The notes: generated by a model not told the origin, from the letters alone. 64,000 nucleotides of DNA from Crossiella sp. CA-258035 (GCF_030064675.1 NZ_CP116413.1:1954001-2018000); one strand, 5' to 3'. Numbered from the stretch's first letter, positions 32,952 to 41,987 are shown. Translations and numbers: made by a program.

Positions 32952-34109
32952 ATGGAGCGTCAGCTGTACGGGGACGAGCACGAGGCGTTGCGGGCGACGG
33001 TGCGGGAGTTCCTGGCCAGGTCCGTGCTGCCGCACCACCAGCAGTGGGAGCGGGACGGCATCGTGGCGCGGGAGGTGTGGGAGGAGGCCGGGAAGCTCGG
33101 CCTGCTCGGCATCGACATGCCGGAGCGCTACGGCGGCGGGGGCGAGCCGGACTACCGCTTCTACGCGGTGCAGGACGAGGAGGTGGTGCGGGCCGGGGCC
33201 TCCGGGCTGGGCTTCGGGCTGCACAACGACATCGTCGGGCCCTACCTGCGCGAGCTGACCACCGAGGAGCAGAAGCAGCGCTGGCTGCCGGACTTCTGCG
33301 CGGGCAGGCTGATCACCGCGATCGCCATGAGCGAGCCCGGCGCGGGCTCTGACCTGCAGGGCATCCGCACCCACGCGCGGCGGGACGGCTCGGACTGGGT
33401 GCTCTCCGGGGCCAAGACCTTCATCACCAACGGCATCCTGTCCGACCTGGTCATCGTGGTCGCGCGCACCGACCCGGCGGCCGAGGGCAGCAAGGGGCTG
33501 AGCCTGCTCGCGGTGGAGCGGGGCATGCCGGGGTTCGAGCGCGGGCGGAACCTGGACAAGATCGGGCAGAAGGCGCAGGACACCGCCGAGCTGTTCTTCG
33601 ACGAGGTGCGGGTGCCCGCGGCGAACCTGATCGGCGAGCAGAACCGCGGCTTCTACCACCTGATGCGGTTCCTGCCGCAGGAACGGCTGTCCATGGCGGT
33701 CGGCTCGGCCGCGGCGGTGCGCGCGATGCTCGACCTCACCGAGGACTACGTGCGCGAGCGCAAGGCCTTCGGCCGCGCCATCGGCGCCTTCCAGAACACC
33801 CGGTTCGAGCTGGCCGAGATGGAGACGCAGTACTGGGTCACCCAGACCTTCGTGGACCGCTGCGTGCTGGACCTGGTCGCGGGCCGGCTCACCGCGGAGG
33901 ACGCGGCCATGGCCAAGTGGTGGGCCACCGACATCGACCGCAGGGTGGCCGACCGCTGCCTCCAACTGCACGGTGGCTACGGCTACATGAGCGAGTACCC
34001 GATCTCCAAGTACTTCCTGGACGGCCGGGTGCAGGCGATCTACGGCGGCACCAACGAGATCATGAAGGAGATCATCGGCCGGTCGCTCCGGCTGGACGGC
34101 AAGCGGTGA
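32952..34109 (+). CDS. Acyl-CoA dehydrogenase (long-chain type)
   Basis: A 385-residue FAD enzyme of fatty acid beta-oxidation. Signatures AIAMSEPGAGSDLQG (substrate/FAD loop) and LHGGYGYMSEYPISKYF are present. At the usual medium-chain catalytic position it reads IYGGTNEIM without the glutamate, but LPQERL at residues 241-246 carries E244, which matches the catalytic base of long-chain and isovaleryl-type enzymes. ATG 32952 is used. Its stop overlaps the start of an MFS transporter by 4 nt (GTGA), so the two are coupled. Confidence 0.88.
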   Translation: MERQLYGDEHEALRATVREFLARSVLPHHQQWERDGIVAREVWEEAGKLGLLGIDMPERYGGGGEPDYRFYAVQDEEVVRAGASGLGFGLHNDIVGPYLRELTTEEQKQRWLPDFCAGRLITAIAMSEPGAGSDLQGIRTHARRDGSDWVLSGAKTFITNGILSDLVIVVARTDPAAEGSKGLSLLAVERGMPGFERGRNLDKIGQKAQDTAELFFDEVRVPAANLIGEQNRGFYHLMRFLPQERLSMAVGSAAAVRAMLDLTEDYVRERKAFGRAIGAFQNTRFELAEMETQYWVTQTFVDRCVLDLVAGRLTAEDAAMAKWWATDIDRRVADRCLQLHGGYGYMSEYPISKYFLDGRVQAIYGGTNEIMKEIIGRSLRLDGKR

Positions 34110-35347
34110 CCCCGGTCGCCGCCCAGCGCCGGGTGCTCGGGGTGCTGACCGCGACCCAGGTGCTCGGCGCGGGCGGGGTGGCCGCCGGGGTGGCGGTGAG
34201 CGCGCTGGCCGGGGCCGCGCTCTCCGGCAGCGCGGCGGTCGGCGGGATGGCCGCGACCGCCTCCACCATCGGCTCGGCGCTGCTCGCGGTGCCCGCGGCC
34301 AGCCTGGCGCAGCGGCGCGGACGGCGGCCGGCGCTGGTGCTGGGCTACGGGACCGGCGTGCTCGGCTCGGTGCTGGCGGTGCTCGCGCTGGTGCTGGGCA
34401 GTTGGCCGCTGCTGCTCGGCGCGCTGGTGCTCTTCGGCGGCGGCGCGATGGCCGGACTCGCCGCCCGGTACGCCGCCACCGACCTCGCGCTGCCGGCACG
34501 CCGGGCGCGGGCGCTGTCGGTGGTGGTGTGGGCCAGCACCGCGGGCGTGCTGGTCGGTCCGAACCTGGCCGGACCCGCCGGGCAGGTGGCCGGTGAGCTC
34601 GGGCTGCCCGCGGCGGCGGGGGCGTACCTGGTGGCGGCGCTGGTGTTCCTGGCCGCCGCGCTGTGCGCCGGCCTCGGCCTGCGCCCCGACCCGCTGGTGC
34701 TGGCCAGGTCCTTCGCGCCGGCCGGGGTGAGCTGCCCGGCGCACGGCGGCGCGCCGGTGGTGCCGCCGGGGGCCTGGTCGGCCTGGCGGCACCTGCGTGG
34801 GCAGGCCGGGCTGGCGCTGGCCGGGATCGTGCTCTGCCACGCGGCCATGGTCGGCCTGATGGCGATGACCCCGGTGCACCTGGACCACGGCGGCCACTCG
34901 CTGGCCGTGGTCGGCGTGGTGATCAGCCTGCACGCGGCCGCGATGTACGTGGCCAGCCCGGTCTTCGGCTGGCTGGCCGACCGGCACGGCCGGGTGCCGG
35001 TCCTGGGACTCGGCGCGGCCCTGGTGGTCGCCGCGGCCGGCATCGCGGGCACCGCGGCCGGGCAGGACGCGCCACAGCTCGCGCTGGCCCTGACCGTGCT
35101 GGGGTTCGGCTGGTCAGCGGGCGTGGTCGCGGGGTCGGCACTGCTCACCGAGAGTGTGCCCGCCGCCGAGCGGCCCGCCGTGCAGGGCCTGTCGGACCTG
35201 CTGATGAACGCCGGTGGCGCCTGCGGCGGGGTGCTGGCCGGGGTGCTGGTGACCGCCGGGTCCTACGCCGCGCTCGGGCTGGTGGTCGGCTTCGCCGCGC
35301 TGCCGCTGCTGGTGGTCTGCGCGCTCACCGCGCTGCGACCGGCCTAG
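34106..35347 (+). CDS. MFS transporter
   Basis: A 413-residue major facilitator with about 12 hydrophobic segments. The loop 2-3 motif is AQRRGRRPALVLGYG and the symmetric loop 8-9 motif is WLADRHGRVPVLGLG. A cytoplasmic loop of about 50 residues separates the two halves. Export of a small molecule is likely; the coupling to an acyl-CoA dehydrogenase gene gives no firm substrate. The GTG start overlaps the upstream stop. Its TAG shares CTAG with the stop of the small convergent membrane-protein gene. Confidence 0.85.
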   Translation: MTPVAAQRRVLGVLTATQVLGAGGVAAGVAVSALAGAALSGSAAVGGMAATASTIGSALLAVPAASLAQRRGRRPALVLGYGTGVLGSVLAVLALVLGSWPLLLGALVLFGGGAMAGLAARYAATDLALPARRARALSVVVWASTAGVLVGPNLAGPAGQVAGELGLPAAAGAYLVAALVFLAAALCAGLGLRPDPLVLARSFAPAGVSCPAHGGAPVVPPGAWSAWRHLRGQAGLALAGIVLCHAAMVGLMAMTPVHLDHGGHSLAVVGVVISLHAAAMYVASPVFGWLADRHGRVPVLGLGAALVVAAAGIAGTAAGQDAPQLALALTVLGFGWSAGVVAGSALLTESVPAAERPAVQGLSDLLMNAGGACGGVLAGVLVTAGSYAALGLVVGFAALPLLVVCALTALRPA

Positions 35348-35478
35348 TCCTCGTCGCGGCCGCGCGAGTTCCGCAGGTAGCGCAGGTAGAGCACGATCAT
35401 GGCCACCAGCGCGCCGATGGTCGCGATGGTGGCGATCGGGGAGGACAGACCGGTGGGGTCGTCGCCGAAGTCGAACAC
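35344..35478 (-). CDS. 44-residue single-pass membrane protein
   Basis: A small ORF with GTG at 35476-35478 and stop in the CTAG shared with the MFS gene. The protein starts VFDFGDDPTGLSSP, has one hydrophobic helix (PIATIATIGALVAMIVLYL) and ends in a charged tail LRNSRGRDED. The helix plus positive/charged cytoplasmic tail looks like a genuine small membrane protein rather than a chance ORF. Function unknown. It is divergent from the DUF3046 gene, 39 nt apart. Confidence 0.6.
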   Translation of the reverse strand: MFDFGDDPTGLSSPIATIATIGALVAMIVLYLRYLRNSRGRDED

Positions 35479-35517
35479 GCGCCGAGCCTACCGGCCGGGG
35501 CCGTAGTCTGGTCCCCG

Positions 35518-35712
35518 ATGAGAAACACGGTGTTCCGCAGTCTGATGGCCGAGGAGTTCGGCGAGGTCCGCGCCGACATGCTGGCTCGTGACCACGTCTT
35601 CTCCGCACTCGGCGGCCGGACCCCGAACCAGGCGCTGGACGCGGGATTCCCGGCCAAGCAGGTGTGGCGCGCGGTGTGCGAGGACTTCGACGTGCCGCCA
35701 GAACGGCGCTGA
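35518..35712 (+). CDS. DUF3046 family protein
   Basis: A 64-residue DUF3046 protein, recognised by the pattern F-x3-M-x2-EFG, ARDHVFSALGGRTPNQALDAG and KQVWRAVCEDFDVP. The family is actinobacterial, small, cytoplasmic and of unknown function, and in mycobacteria and relatives it is encoded next to recA-recX. Here a subtilase and a LuxR-type gene (3.1 kb) separate it from recA. Its stop codon is the first base triplet of a strong terminator hairpin. Confidence 0.85.
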   Translation: MRNTVFRSLMAEEFGEVRADMLARDHVFSALGGRTPNQALDAGFPAKQVWRAVCEDFDVPPERR

Positions 35713-35741
35713 CCCGCCCGGAGCAGGGACCGGGCGGGTCA
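35710..35741. terminator. Bidirectional terminator between DUF3046 gene and subtilase 3
   Basis: A perfect 12-bp inverted repeat, TGACCCGCCCGG (35710-35721) and CCGGGCGGGTCA (35730-35741), around an 8-nt loop. It begins at the DUF3046 stop codon and precedes the convergent subtilase stop. Confidence 0.8.
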
Positions 35742-35762
35742 GCATTCACCTCAACCGGGTGG

Positions 35763-37589
35763 TCAGAAGGTCAGGCTCCAGGAGTCGATCTTGCCGGTGT
35801 CGTAGCTGGCGACGTCCTGCACGCGCAGCTTCCAGGTGCCGTTGGCGACCTCGCTGGAGGCGTTCACGGTGTAGGTGGCCAGCACGTCGGCCGCCGAGTC
35901 ACTGGCCGAGGAGCGCTTCAGCGGGTAGACGGTGCCGTCCGGGGCGAGCAGGTCGACCACCAGGTCGCCGCGGAAGGTGTGCTTGATGTCCACCGCGACC
36001 TTCAGCGCGCTGGAGGCGTTGCCGGTGCGACCGCTGACGGTGATCGCGGAGGTCACCGCGGCGCCGCGGTCCGGGATGGCCACGTCCTCGGTGTTGCTGA
36101 AGGTGCCGGCCGGCGGGGGAGTGGTGCCGCCGACCGCGGCCACCGTCTTGGTGGCATCGGCCAGGCCCGCGCCGCAGCCGCCGGTGCAGGTGCCGGGCAG
36201 CGCCCGCGCGTTGTCCTTGATCAGCTGCTCCACCGAGGCCGGGGTCAGCGCCTTGTCCTTGCCCACCATCAGCGCGGCCAGGCCGGCGATGTGCGGGGCG
36301 GCCATGCTGGTGCCCTGGTACGGCTCGTAGTTCTCCGCGCCGGGGGTGCTCGCGCCGTTGTTCAGCGTGGCCCAGATGCCGTTCTCCGGGGTGGTGATGG
36401 TGCCCGGGGTGTCGTTGGCCCTGCGGGTCTCGCCGCCCGGCGCGGCCACGTCGATCTTGGCGCCGTAGTTGGAGTACCAGGTCCGGTTGCCCTCACGGCT
36501 GCTCGCGGCGACCGAGATGACGTTGTTGCAGCTGGCCGGGGTGTAGCCGGAGACCTCGTCGTTGCTGTTGCCGGCGGCCACGACCACCGTGGTGCCGCGG
36601 GAGACCGCGGCGTTGATCGCGTTCTGGTAGGTGCTGGAGCAGCTGGACTTGCCGCCCAGGCTCATGTTGATGACCTTGGCCGGGTTCTGGTTGGCCGGCA
36701 CGCCGGTGACCGAGCCGCCGGAGGCCCAGTTGATCGCGTCGGCGATGTCGGAGGTGGCGCCGCCGCACTTGGCCAGCACCCGGATCGGCTGGATCTTGGC
36801 GTTGTAGGCGATGCCCGCGATGCCCTTGCTGTTGCCGGTGCTGGCCGCGATGGTGCCCGCCACGTGCGTGCCGTGCCAGCTGGAGTCGGTGTCCTTGGCC
36901 GGCACCGGCTGGCCGCTGGCGTCGGTCCCGCACTCGCCGCGCTTGACCCAGTCACCCTCGTCGGCCGGGTTGCTGTCCCGGCCGTTGCCGTCCCTGGCGC
37001 GGGCGGCGTCGGCCACGAAGTCGTAGCCGCTGACGATGTTGCCGGCCAGGTCGGAGTGCGCGACGTAGCCGGTGTCGATCACCGCGACGGTCACGCCGGT
37101 GCCGGTGGCGGAGTCCCAGGCGCCCGGCACGTTCATGCCGGCGTTGGCCTCGAACAGGTCCCACTGCCGGTGGTACTCGGTGTCGTTGGGCGCGGCCAGC
37201 GGCTGCATCATCAGGTCGGGCTCGACGTAGGCGACCTTCGGGTCGGCCCGGAACTCCTCGATGGTGCGCGCGGCCTCGGCCTTGGTGGTCTTGCCACCGA
37301 GGTCGACCACGGCCGCGCCGGTGGACATCCGGCGGTGCAGCCGCAGGTCCTTGCCGACCTTCGCGGCCTTGCCCCGGGCGTCGCTGGCGGCCGCGTCGTC
37401 GGAGCTGGCCTCCAGCGAACTGGACTGGTAGCCCACGATCAGTCGCTCGAACGGGCGCTCGGTCACCGGCTGGCTGGGCTGGGCGCCGCTGGGGGCGGCC
37501 TGGGCGGTCACGGGCAGCAGCATCAGGCTGCTGACGAGGGCGGCGGGCACGGACGCCGTGGCCAGCGCCGTGCGGAACACACGGTTCAC
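35763..37589 (-). CDS. Secreted S8 family serine peptidase with C-terminal P domain
   Basis: A 608-residue exported subtilase unrelated in architecture to the tandem pair. Signal peptide (cleavage near AQA at 29-31), an inhibitor-I9-like propeptide (YIVGY-type LIVGYQSSS, ending about residue 130), catalytic D172 (AVIDTGY), H239 (WHGTHVAG) and S428 (QGTSMAAPH), and after about residue 495 a proprotein convertase P domain (IPDRGAAVTSAITVSG, DLVVDLLAPDG, WKLRVQDVASYDTGKIDSWSLTF in parts). Several cysteine pairs suggest disulfides. It should cleave extracellular proteins. The gene is flanked by a strong terminator. Confidence 0.92.
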   Translation of the reverse strand: MNRVFRTALATASVPAALVSSLMLLPVTAQAAPSGAQPSQPVTERPFERLIVGYQSSSLEASSDDAAASDARGKAAKVGKDLRLHRRMSTGAAVVDLGGKTTKAEAARTIEEFRADPKVAYVEPDLMMQPLAAPNDTEYHRQWDLFEANAGMNVPGAWDSATGTGVTVAVIDTGYVAHSDLAGNIVSGYDFVADAARARDGNGRDSNPADEGDWVKRGECGTDASGQPVPAKDTDSSWHGTHVAGTIAASTGNSKGIAGIAYNAKIQPIRVLAKCGGATSDIADAINWASGGSVTGVPANQNPAKVINMSLGGKSSCSSTYQNAINAAVSRGTTVVVAAGNSNDEVSGYTPASCNNVISVAASSREGNRTWYSNYGAKIDVAAPGGETRRANDTPGTITTPENGIWATLNNGASTPGAENYEPYQGTSMAAPHIAGLAALMVGKDKALTPASVEQLIKDNARALPGTCTGGCGAGLADATKTVAAVGGTTPPPAGTFSNTEDVAIPDRGAAVTSAITVSGRTGNASSALKVAVDIKHTFRGDLVVDLLAPDGTVYPLKRSSASDSAADVLATYTVNASSEVANGTWKLRVQDVASYDTGKIDSWSLTF

Positions 37590-37884
37590 AGGGGCTTCCT
37601 TCCAAAGCAGGGGACTCGGAAGGTAGGCATTGGTGTGATCGCAGGCACAGGGTTCGCGGCGGCTGTTTTACGTCAGCACCGTGTTCACGCCATTACTCGG
37701 TCACGTTTCCGTCATCAGCTGACTACGATGCGTTCACGACCTGCGGCGAATGGTCTAACCGATTGCCGACCTGATGGCCGCACAGTCGGATAATCACTTG
37801 AATACCGGTGAGCCGGACAATCGGCTTCGACAGTGCCTTTTCGCTTTCCGGGAGTCACAATGACCGGCACAGGCGGGAGGTCGA

Positions 37885-38844
37885 GTGTTCGCAAACCTCG
37901 GGGTCGACCCGGCCCAGTCGGCGGTCTACGAGCTGCTGCTGCGCGGCGGCACGAGCAGCGCCGCGGAGTTGGCCATGGCCGGGTCGGAACGTGATCCGCG
38001 CAGGTTGGCCGAGGTGCTGCTGGAGCTGGAGAGCCGCGGCCTGGTCCGCAGGGTGACCGGTGCGACGCCCCGCTGGTGCGCGGTCGCGCCCGATCTCGCG
38101 GTGGAGCTGCTCATCGCCGACCGGGAGAACGAGCACCGCCGCGCCCGCGCCGGGACCGCCCGGCTGATGGAGCTCTACCGGCAGTCCGGCAACGGTTGTC
38201 CGGATGACGACTCCATTGTCGAGGTGGTGAAGGGCGCGGATGCCGCGCTGTCCCAGTGGCGGGCCCTGTTGCTCAGTGCCAGGGACGAGGTCCGCGTTCT
38301 CGACAAACCGCCTTATCTGTCCCATTCCGAGGAGTTCATCGGGCTGGAGAACGACAGCAGCGAACGCGATGTCTGCTGGCGCGTGGTCTATGAAAGGTCC
38401 AGTTTTGAGCTGCCGGGGCGGCTGGCGGAGGTGCTGAGCCTGGTGGCCGGCGGCGAGAAGGCCAGGGTCACCCCGGACCTGCCGTTCAAGCTGGGCCTGG
38501 TGGACCGGCGCGGCGCGGTGCTGCCGGTGGTCGGCGCGACCGGCATCGACAGCGTGCTGGTGATCCGCCCGTCGCCGCTGCTGGACGTGCTGCACTCCAC
38601 CTTCGACCTGTACTGGGACCGGAGCATCCCGTTCACCGGCGCGGCCGCGGCCGAACCCGAGCCGGAGGTGGACCCGCAGCTGCTCGCGCTGCTGGCCGCC
38701 GGGCTGACCGACGAGAGCATCGCCCGGCAGCTGGGCATGGCGCCGCGGACCGCGCAGCGCCGGGTCCGGCAGCTGATGGACCGGTGCGGCGCGCAGACCC
38801 GGTTCCAGGCCGGCGTGCAGGCGATCCGGCACGGCTGGCTCTGA
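37885..38844 (+). CDS. TrmB/LuxR-type transcriptional regulator
   Basis: A 319-residue regulator with a TrmB-like winged helix at the N-terminus (DPAQSAVYELLLRGGTSSAA) and a LuxR-family helix-turn-helix at the C-terminus (LLALLAAGLTDESIARQLGM then RTAQRRVRQLMDR). The central 200 residues are a sensor-like region without catalytic motifs. Such proteins are common and poorly studied in actinomycetes. GTG 37885 follows GGGAGG. It is divergent from subtilase 3, with about 295 nt between, so control of the subtilase gene is possible. Confidence 0.82.
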   Translation: MFANLGVDPAQSAVYELLLRGGTSSAAELAMAGSERDPRRLAEVLLELESRGLVRRVTGATPRWCAVAPDLAVELLIADRENEHRRARAGTARLMELYRQSGNGCPDDDSIVEVVKGADAALSQWRALLLSARDEVRVLDKPPYLSHSEEFIGLENDSSERDVCWRVVYERSSFELPGRLAEVLSLVAGGEKARVTPDLPFKLGLVDRRGAVLPVVGATGIDSVLVIRPSPLLDVLHSTFDLYWDRSIPFTGAAAAEPEPEVDPQLLALLAAGLTDESIARQLGMAPRTAQRRVRQLMDRCGAQTRFQAGVQAIRHGWL

Positions 38845-38923
38845 CGCCCTCAAGTGTGGCCGCGGCCTGGTCGAAACCCTCTCGGGGCGCGGCACCGTAC
38901 CAGGCGGCGTGTCGGTTTTCGGA

Positions 38924-38939
38924 TCGAACACCTGTTCGG
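38924..38939 (+). promoter_or_regulatory. SOS box (LexA site) of recA
   Basis: TCGAACACCTGTTCGG matches TCGAAC-N4-GTTCGA with a single change at the last base. It lies 130-145 nt before the recA ATG and just upstream of TAGCCT (38941-38946), a possible -10. LexA binding here would block the promoter until DNA damage. Confidence 0.85.
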
Positions 38940-38947
38940 TTAGCCTG

Positions 38948-38974
38948 TTGTCCACATCGGGCCGGTTATCCACA
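38948..38974. promoter_or_regulatory. Pair of DnaA-box-like 9-mers in the recA leader
   Basis: TTGTCCACA (38948-38956) and TTATCCACA (38966-38974) lie in the same orientation exactly 9 nt apart, just downstream of the SOS box. The pair repeats the two sequence versions seen upstream of lhr. DnaA control of recA is possible but unproven. Confidence 0.5.
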
Positions 38975-39068
38975 GACGGCGACTACCTCGCGGAGGATTG
39001 TCGGTCCTGCCCGCTAGCGTGAGCGCGACCCACAAAGACCAGCCCGGACGAGAAGGCGGACCACAGCG

Positions 39069-40112
39069 ATGCCACCCGCAGCACCCGACAGAGACAAGGC
39101 CCTCGAACTGGCGCTGGCCCAGATCGACAAGCAGTTCGGCAAGGGCTCGGTGATGCGCCTCGGCGAAGAGGGGCGCCCGCCGATCGAGGTCATCCCGACC
39201 GGCTCCATCTCCCTGGACGTGGCCCTGGGCATCGGCGGCCTGCCGCGTGGCCGGGTCGTGGAGATCTACGGTCCGGAGTCCTCCGGTAAGACCACGGTCG
39301 CCCTGCACGCGGTGGCCAACGCGCAGAAGAACGGCGGCATCGCCGCCTTCATCGACGCCGAGCACGCGCTCGACCCCGACTACGCCAAGGCCCTCGGCGT
39401 GGACACCGACGCGCTGCTGGTCTCCCAGCCGGACACCGGCGAGCAGGCGCTGGAGATCGCGGACATGCTGATCCGCTCCGGCGCGCTGGACGTGCTGGTG
39501 ATCGACTCGGTGGCCGCGCTGGTGCCCCGTGCCGAGATCGAGGGCGAGATGGGTGACAGCCACGTCGGCCTCCAGGCCCGGCTGATGAGCCAGGCGCTGC
39601 GGAAGATCACCGGTGCGCTGCACAACTCCGGCACCACCGCGATCTTCATCAACCAGCTGCGCGAGAAGGTCGGCGTCATGTTCGGCAGCCCGGAGACCAC
39701 CACCGGTGGCAAGGCGCTGAAGTTCTACGCCTCGGTGCGCCTGGACGTGCGCCGCATCGAGACGCTCAAGGACAGCGGCGACGCGGTCGGCAACCGCACC
39801 CGCGTCAAGGTGGTCAAGAACAAGGTGGCCCCGCCGTTCAAGCAGGCCGAGTTCGACATCATCTACGGCGTCGGCATCAGCCGCGAGGGCTCGCTGATCG
39901 ACGTCGGCGTCGAGCAGGGCATCGTGCGCAAGTCCGGCGCTTGGTACACCTACGAGGGCGACCAGCTGGGCCAGGGCAAGGAGAACGCCCGCAAGTTCAT
40001 GCGGGAGAACCCGGACGTGGCCAACGAGATCGAGAAGCGCATCAAGGAGAAGCTGGGCATCGGCGCCAAGCTCGACGCCGACGACACCGCGCCCGCTCCG
40101 GTCGACTTCTGA
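39069..40112 (+). CDS. recA: RecA recombinase
   Basis: A 347-residue RecA, full length and without an intein. Walker A is GPESSGKT (68-75), the [22 protein letters not shown] block carries Walker B and loop L1, and [30 protein letters not shown] covers loop L2 in parts. It forms filaments on single-stranded DNA, catalyses strand exchange and activates LexA self-cleavage. It is preceded by an SOS box and followed 2 nt later by recX. ATG 39069 fits the family start [12 protein letters not shown]. Confidence 0.98.
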   Translation: MPPAAPDRDKALELALAQIDKQFGKGSVMRLGEEGRPPIEVIPTGSISLDVALGIGGLPRGRVVEIYGPESSGKTTVALHAVANAQKNGGIAAFIDAEHALDPDYAKALGVDTDALLVSQPDTGEQALEIADMLIRSGALDVLVIDSVAALVPRAEIEGEMGDSHVGLQARLMSQALRKITGALHNSGTTAIFINQLREKVGVMFGSPETTTGGKALKFYASVRLDVRRIETLKDSGDAVGNRTRVKVVKNKVAPPFKQAEFDIIYGVGISREGSLIDVGVEQGIVRKSGAWYTYEGDQLGQGKENARKFMRENPDVANEIEKRIKEKLGIGAKLDADDTAPAPVDF

Positions 40113-40114
40113 CC

Positions 40115-40654
40115 GTGCGCTCCGAACAGGGCAGGCAGGAGCAGCCGCAGGATCCCGTGGCCTACGCCAGGGATGTGTGCCTGCGGCTGCTCACCGCCCG
40201 CCCGCGCACCAAGGCGGAGCTGGCGCAGAGCCTGGCACGCAAGGGAGTGGAGCCGGAGGTCGCGGAGACGGTGCTGGCCCGCCTGGACGAGGTGGGCCTG
40301 GTCGACGACGCCGCCTTCGCCGAGGTCTGGGTCCGCTCCCGGCACGCCTACCAGGGCATGGCCCGCCGCGCCCTGAGCGTCGAGCTCCGCCGCAAGGGCG
40401 TCGCCGACGAGGTGGCCGCCGAAGCGGTGGCCGCGGTGGACCCCGAGGCCGAGGAAACCCGAGCCAGGGACCTGGTCCGCAAACGCCTCCGCGGCGGCAG
40501 CCTCCAGTCCGCCGACGAGCAAACCCGCATCCGCCGCCTGGTCGGCATGCTGGCCCGCAAGGGCTACTCCGAGGGCCTGGCCTTCCGCGTAGTCCGCGAA
40601 GAACTCCGCGAAGCCAACCTGGACGCCCCCCTCCTGGACAACCCCCCAGACTGA
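40115..40654 (+). CDS. recX: RecX regulator of RecA
   Basis: A 179-residue RecX protein of three-helix repeats, with family segments RPRTKAELAQSLARKGV, EVGLVDDAAFAEVWVRSR, GMARRALSVELRRKGV and a C-terminal RLVGMLARKGYSEGLAFRVV. RecX binds inside the RecA filament and limits its activity. The GTG at 40115 follows the recA stop by 2 nt, so it is co-transcribed and SOS-controlled. Upstream in-frame starts would lie inside recA. Confidence 0.93.
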   Translation: MRSEQGRQEQPQDPVAYARDVCLRLLTARPRTKAELAQSLARKGVEPEVAETVLARLDEVGLVDDAAFAEVWVRSRHAYQGMARRALSVELRRKGVADEVAAEAVAAVDPEAEETRARDLVRKRLRGGSLQSADEQTRIRRLVGMLARKGYSEGLAFRVVREELREANLDAPLLDNPPD

Positions 40655-41606
40655 CCCCACCCCCGCCCATGCCGCCACCCCGCGCCACACCGCGACTGCC
40701 GCAAAACCCGGCGGCATGGCCAACACCGGCACGACGACCCACGTTGGCACGGCGGGTTGTCCGGCACGGCCGGTCGTCTCGGCGAACGGCTTGCGCTGGT
40801 GGGTGAGTTGCGTTTGTGGGCGGCTCGCGTTGCCGGGGCGGCGCTCCTGGGCGACCAGCGGCACCGGCGGTGAGTCCGGTGAGTCCGGTGAGGATCGTGC
40901 GACTCCAGCCGCCGCTGAGGAAGCCATGTCGGCCGGGAAGCCGTGCCGCCGGGGAAGCCGCGTTGCCGAAGCCGCTCGCGCCGAACGTCACCCGCCCCGC
41001 CGTGCCAGCCCTGCCTCGACTTGCCGCAGCCCCGTTCCCCGCTCGAGCCGCTATCCCCCCACCGCCCGCGACTCGCCGCGACTGCCGGAAGCCCTGGCGG
41101 CGTGGCTGGCCCCGGCACGGCGGATCGCGTCGGCGGGACGGGACCGCCTTGGCGGCCAGAACACGCGGGCGGAGCGGATCGCGCGGGCGGAGCGGATCGC
41201 GGGCGGTCGGATCGTGTGGGCAGAGCGGATCGCGTGGGCGGTCGGATTGCGTGGGCGGTCGGATTGCGTGGGTGCGCGGTTTGCGTTGGCGGAGCGGCGA
41301 TTCCGGCACGGATCGAGCCGCCCTCACCCGGAGTCCGGGAAGCCGCGCCGCCCGGGAACCGCGCTGCCGAATCCGCTGCCACCGAACACCGCCCGTCCCG
41401 CCTCCGACTCGCCGCAGCCTCGTTCCCGCTGCACCGCGCCCACTGCCGCCGCGCCTCGCCTCACGGCAGTCCGCCCCAGTCGCACTCATTCCAGCCGCAC
41501 TCGCCCCAGCCGCATCCCGCGAAACCCCGCATCCCGCGAAACCCCCGCCGTCCGCCCCACCCCGCCACCGGAACCACCCACCGACCGGAACCCGGGAGCC
41601 GCCCCC
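40655..41606. repeat. 952-nt non-coding region with diverged tandem duplication
   Basis: No convincing gene is present. Two blocks repeat at the same spacing: 40691-40733 resembles 41077-41119 (386 nt apart) and 40933-41040 resembles 41335-41428 (402 nt apart). This implies an old tandem duplication of a unit of about 390-400 nt. Long open frames exist on both strands because of high GC content, but they lack starts, ribosome sites and family matches. The second unit contains a 17-nt minisatellite. Confidence 0.6.
41165..41300. repeat. Degenerate 17-nt minisatellite
   Basis: About eight units of 16-18 nt of the type TGGGCGGTCGGATTGCG; two neighbours at 41235-41251 and 41252-41268 are identical. 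Other units change GTCGGATTG to AGCGGATCG. It sits within the second copy of the larger duplication. Confidence 0.75.
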
Positions 41607-41987
41607 ATGCCGAAGCCGCCACAGCCGCCCGACCCCCTCGAGTCCCTGCGCGCCCTGTGCCTCGCCCTCCCCGAGACCACCGAGCGCCTGAGCCACGGCG
41701 AGCCGACCTGGTTCATCCGCGGCAAGAAGACCTTCGTCATGTACGCCAACCACCACCACGACAACCGCCTCGCCTTCTGGTGCGCGGCCCCGCCCGGCGC
41801 CCAGGAAGCCCTGATCGGGTCCGATCCGGAGCGCTACTTCCGGCCGCCTTATGTCGGGCACCGGGGGTGGCTCGGCGTCTACCTGGATGTGGACGGGCTG
41901 GACTGGGCCGAGATCGGCGAGCTGGTCGAGGACGCGTTCCGGGTGGTGGCGCCAAAAACTCTGATCGCTCGGCTGGATGGGGCGTAG
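41607..41987 (+). CDS. MmcQ/YjbR family protein
   Basis: A 126-residue MmcQ/YjbR-fold protein: LALPETTERLSHGEPTWFIRGKKTFVMY, then DNRLAFWCAAPPG, and the ending YVGHRGWLGVYLD-VDGLDW-EIGELVEDAFRVVAPK in parts, all typical. The family has a double-wing DNA-binding-like fold but no established biochemical role. ATG 41607 lies 8 nt after GGGAG. It is followed by a TetR gene 55 nt downstream with its own probable operator. Confidence 0.85.
   Translation: MPKPPQPPDPLESLRALCLALPETTERLSHGEPTWFIRGKKTFVMYANHHHDNRLAFWCAAPPGAQEALIGSDPERYFRPPYVGHRGWLGVYLDVDGLDWAEIGELVEDAFRVVAPKTLIARLDGA

Noticed and set aside
33900-34060. A catalytically dead acyl-CoA dehydrogenase, because the glutamate before GT is replaced in IYGGTNEIM.
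   Set aside because: Long-chain-type enzymes use a glutamate elsewhere; E244 in LPQERL supplies it.
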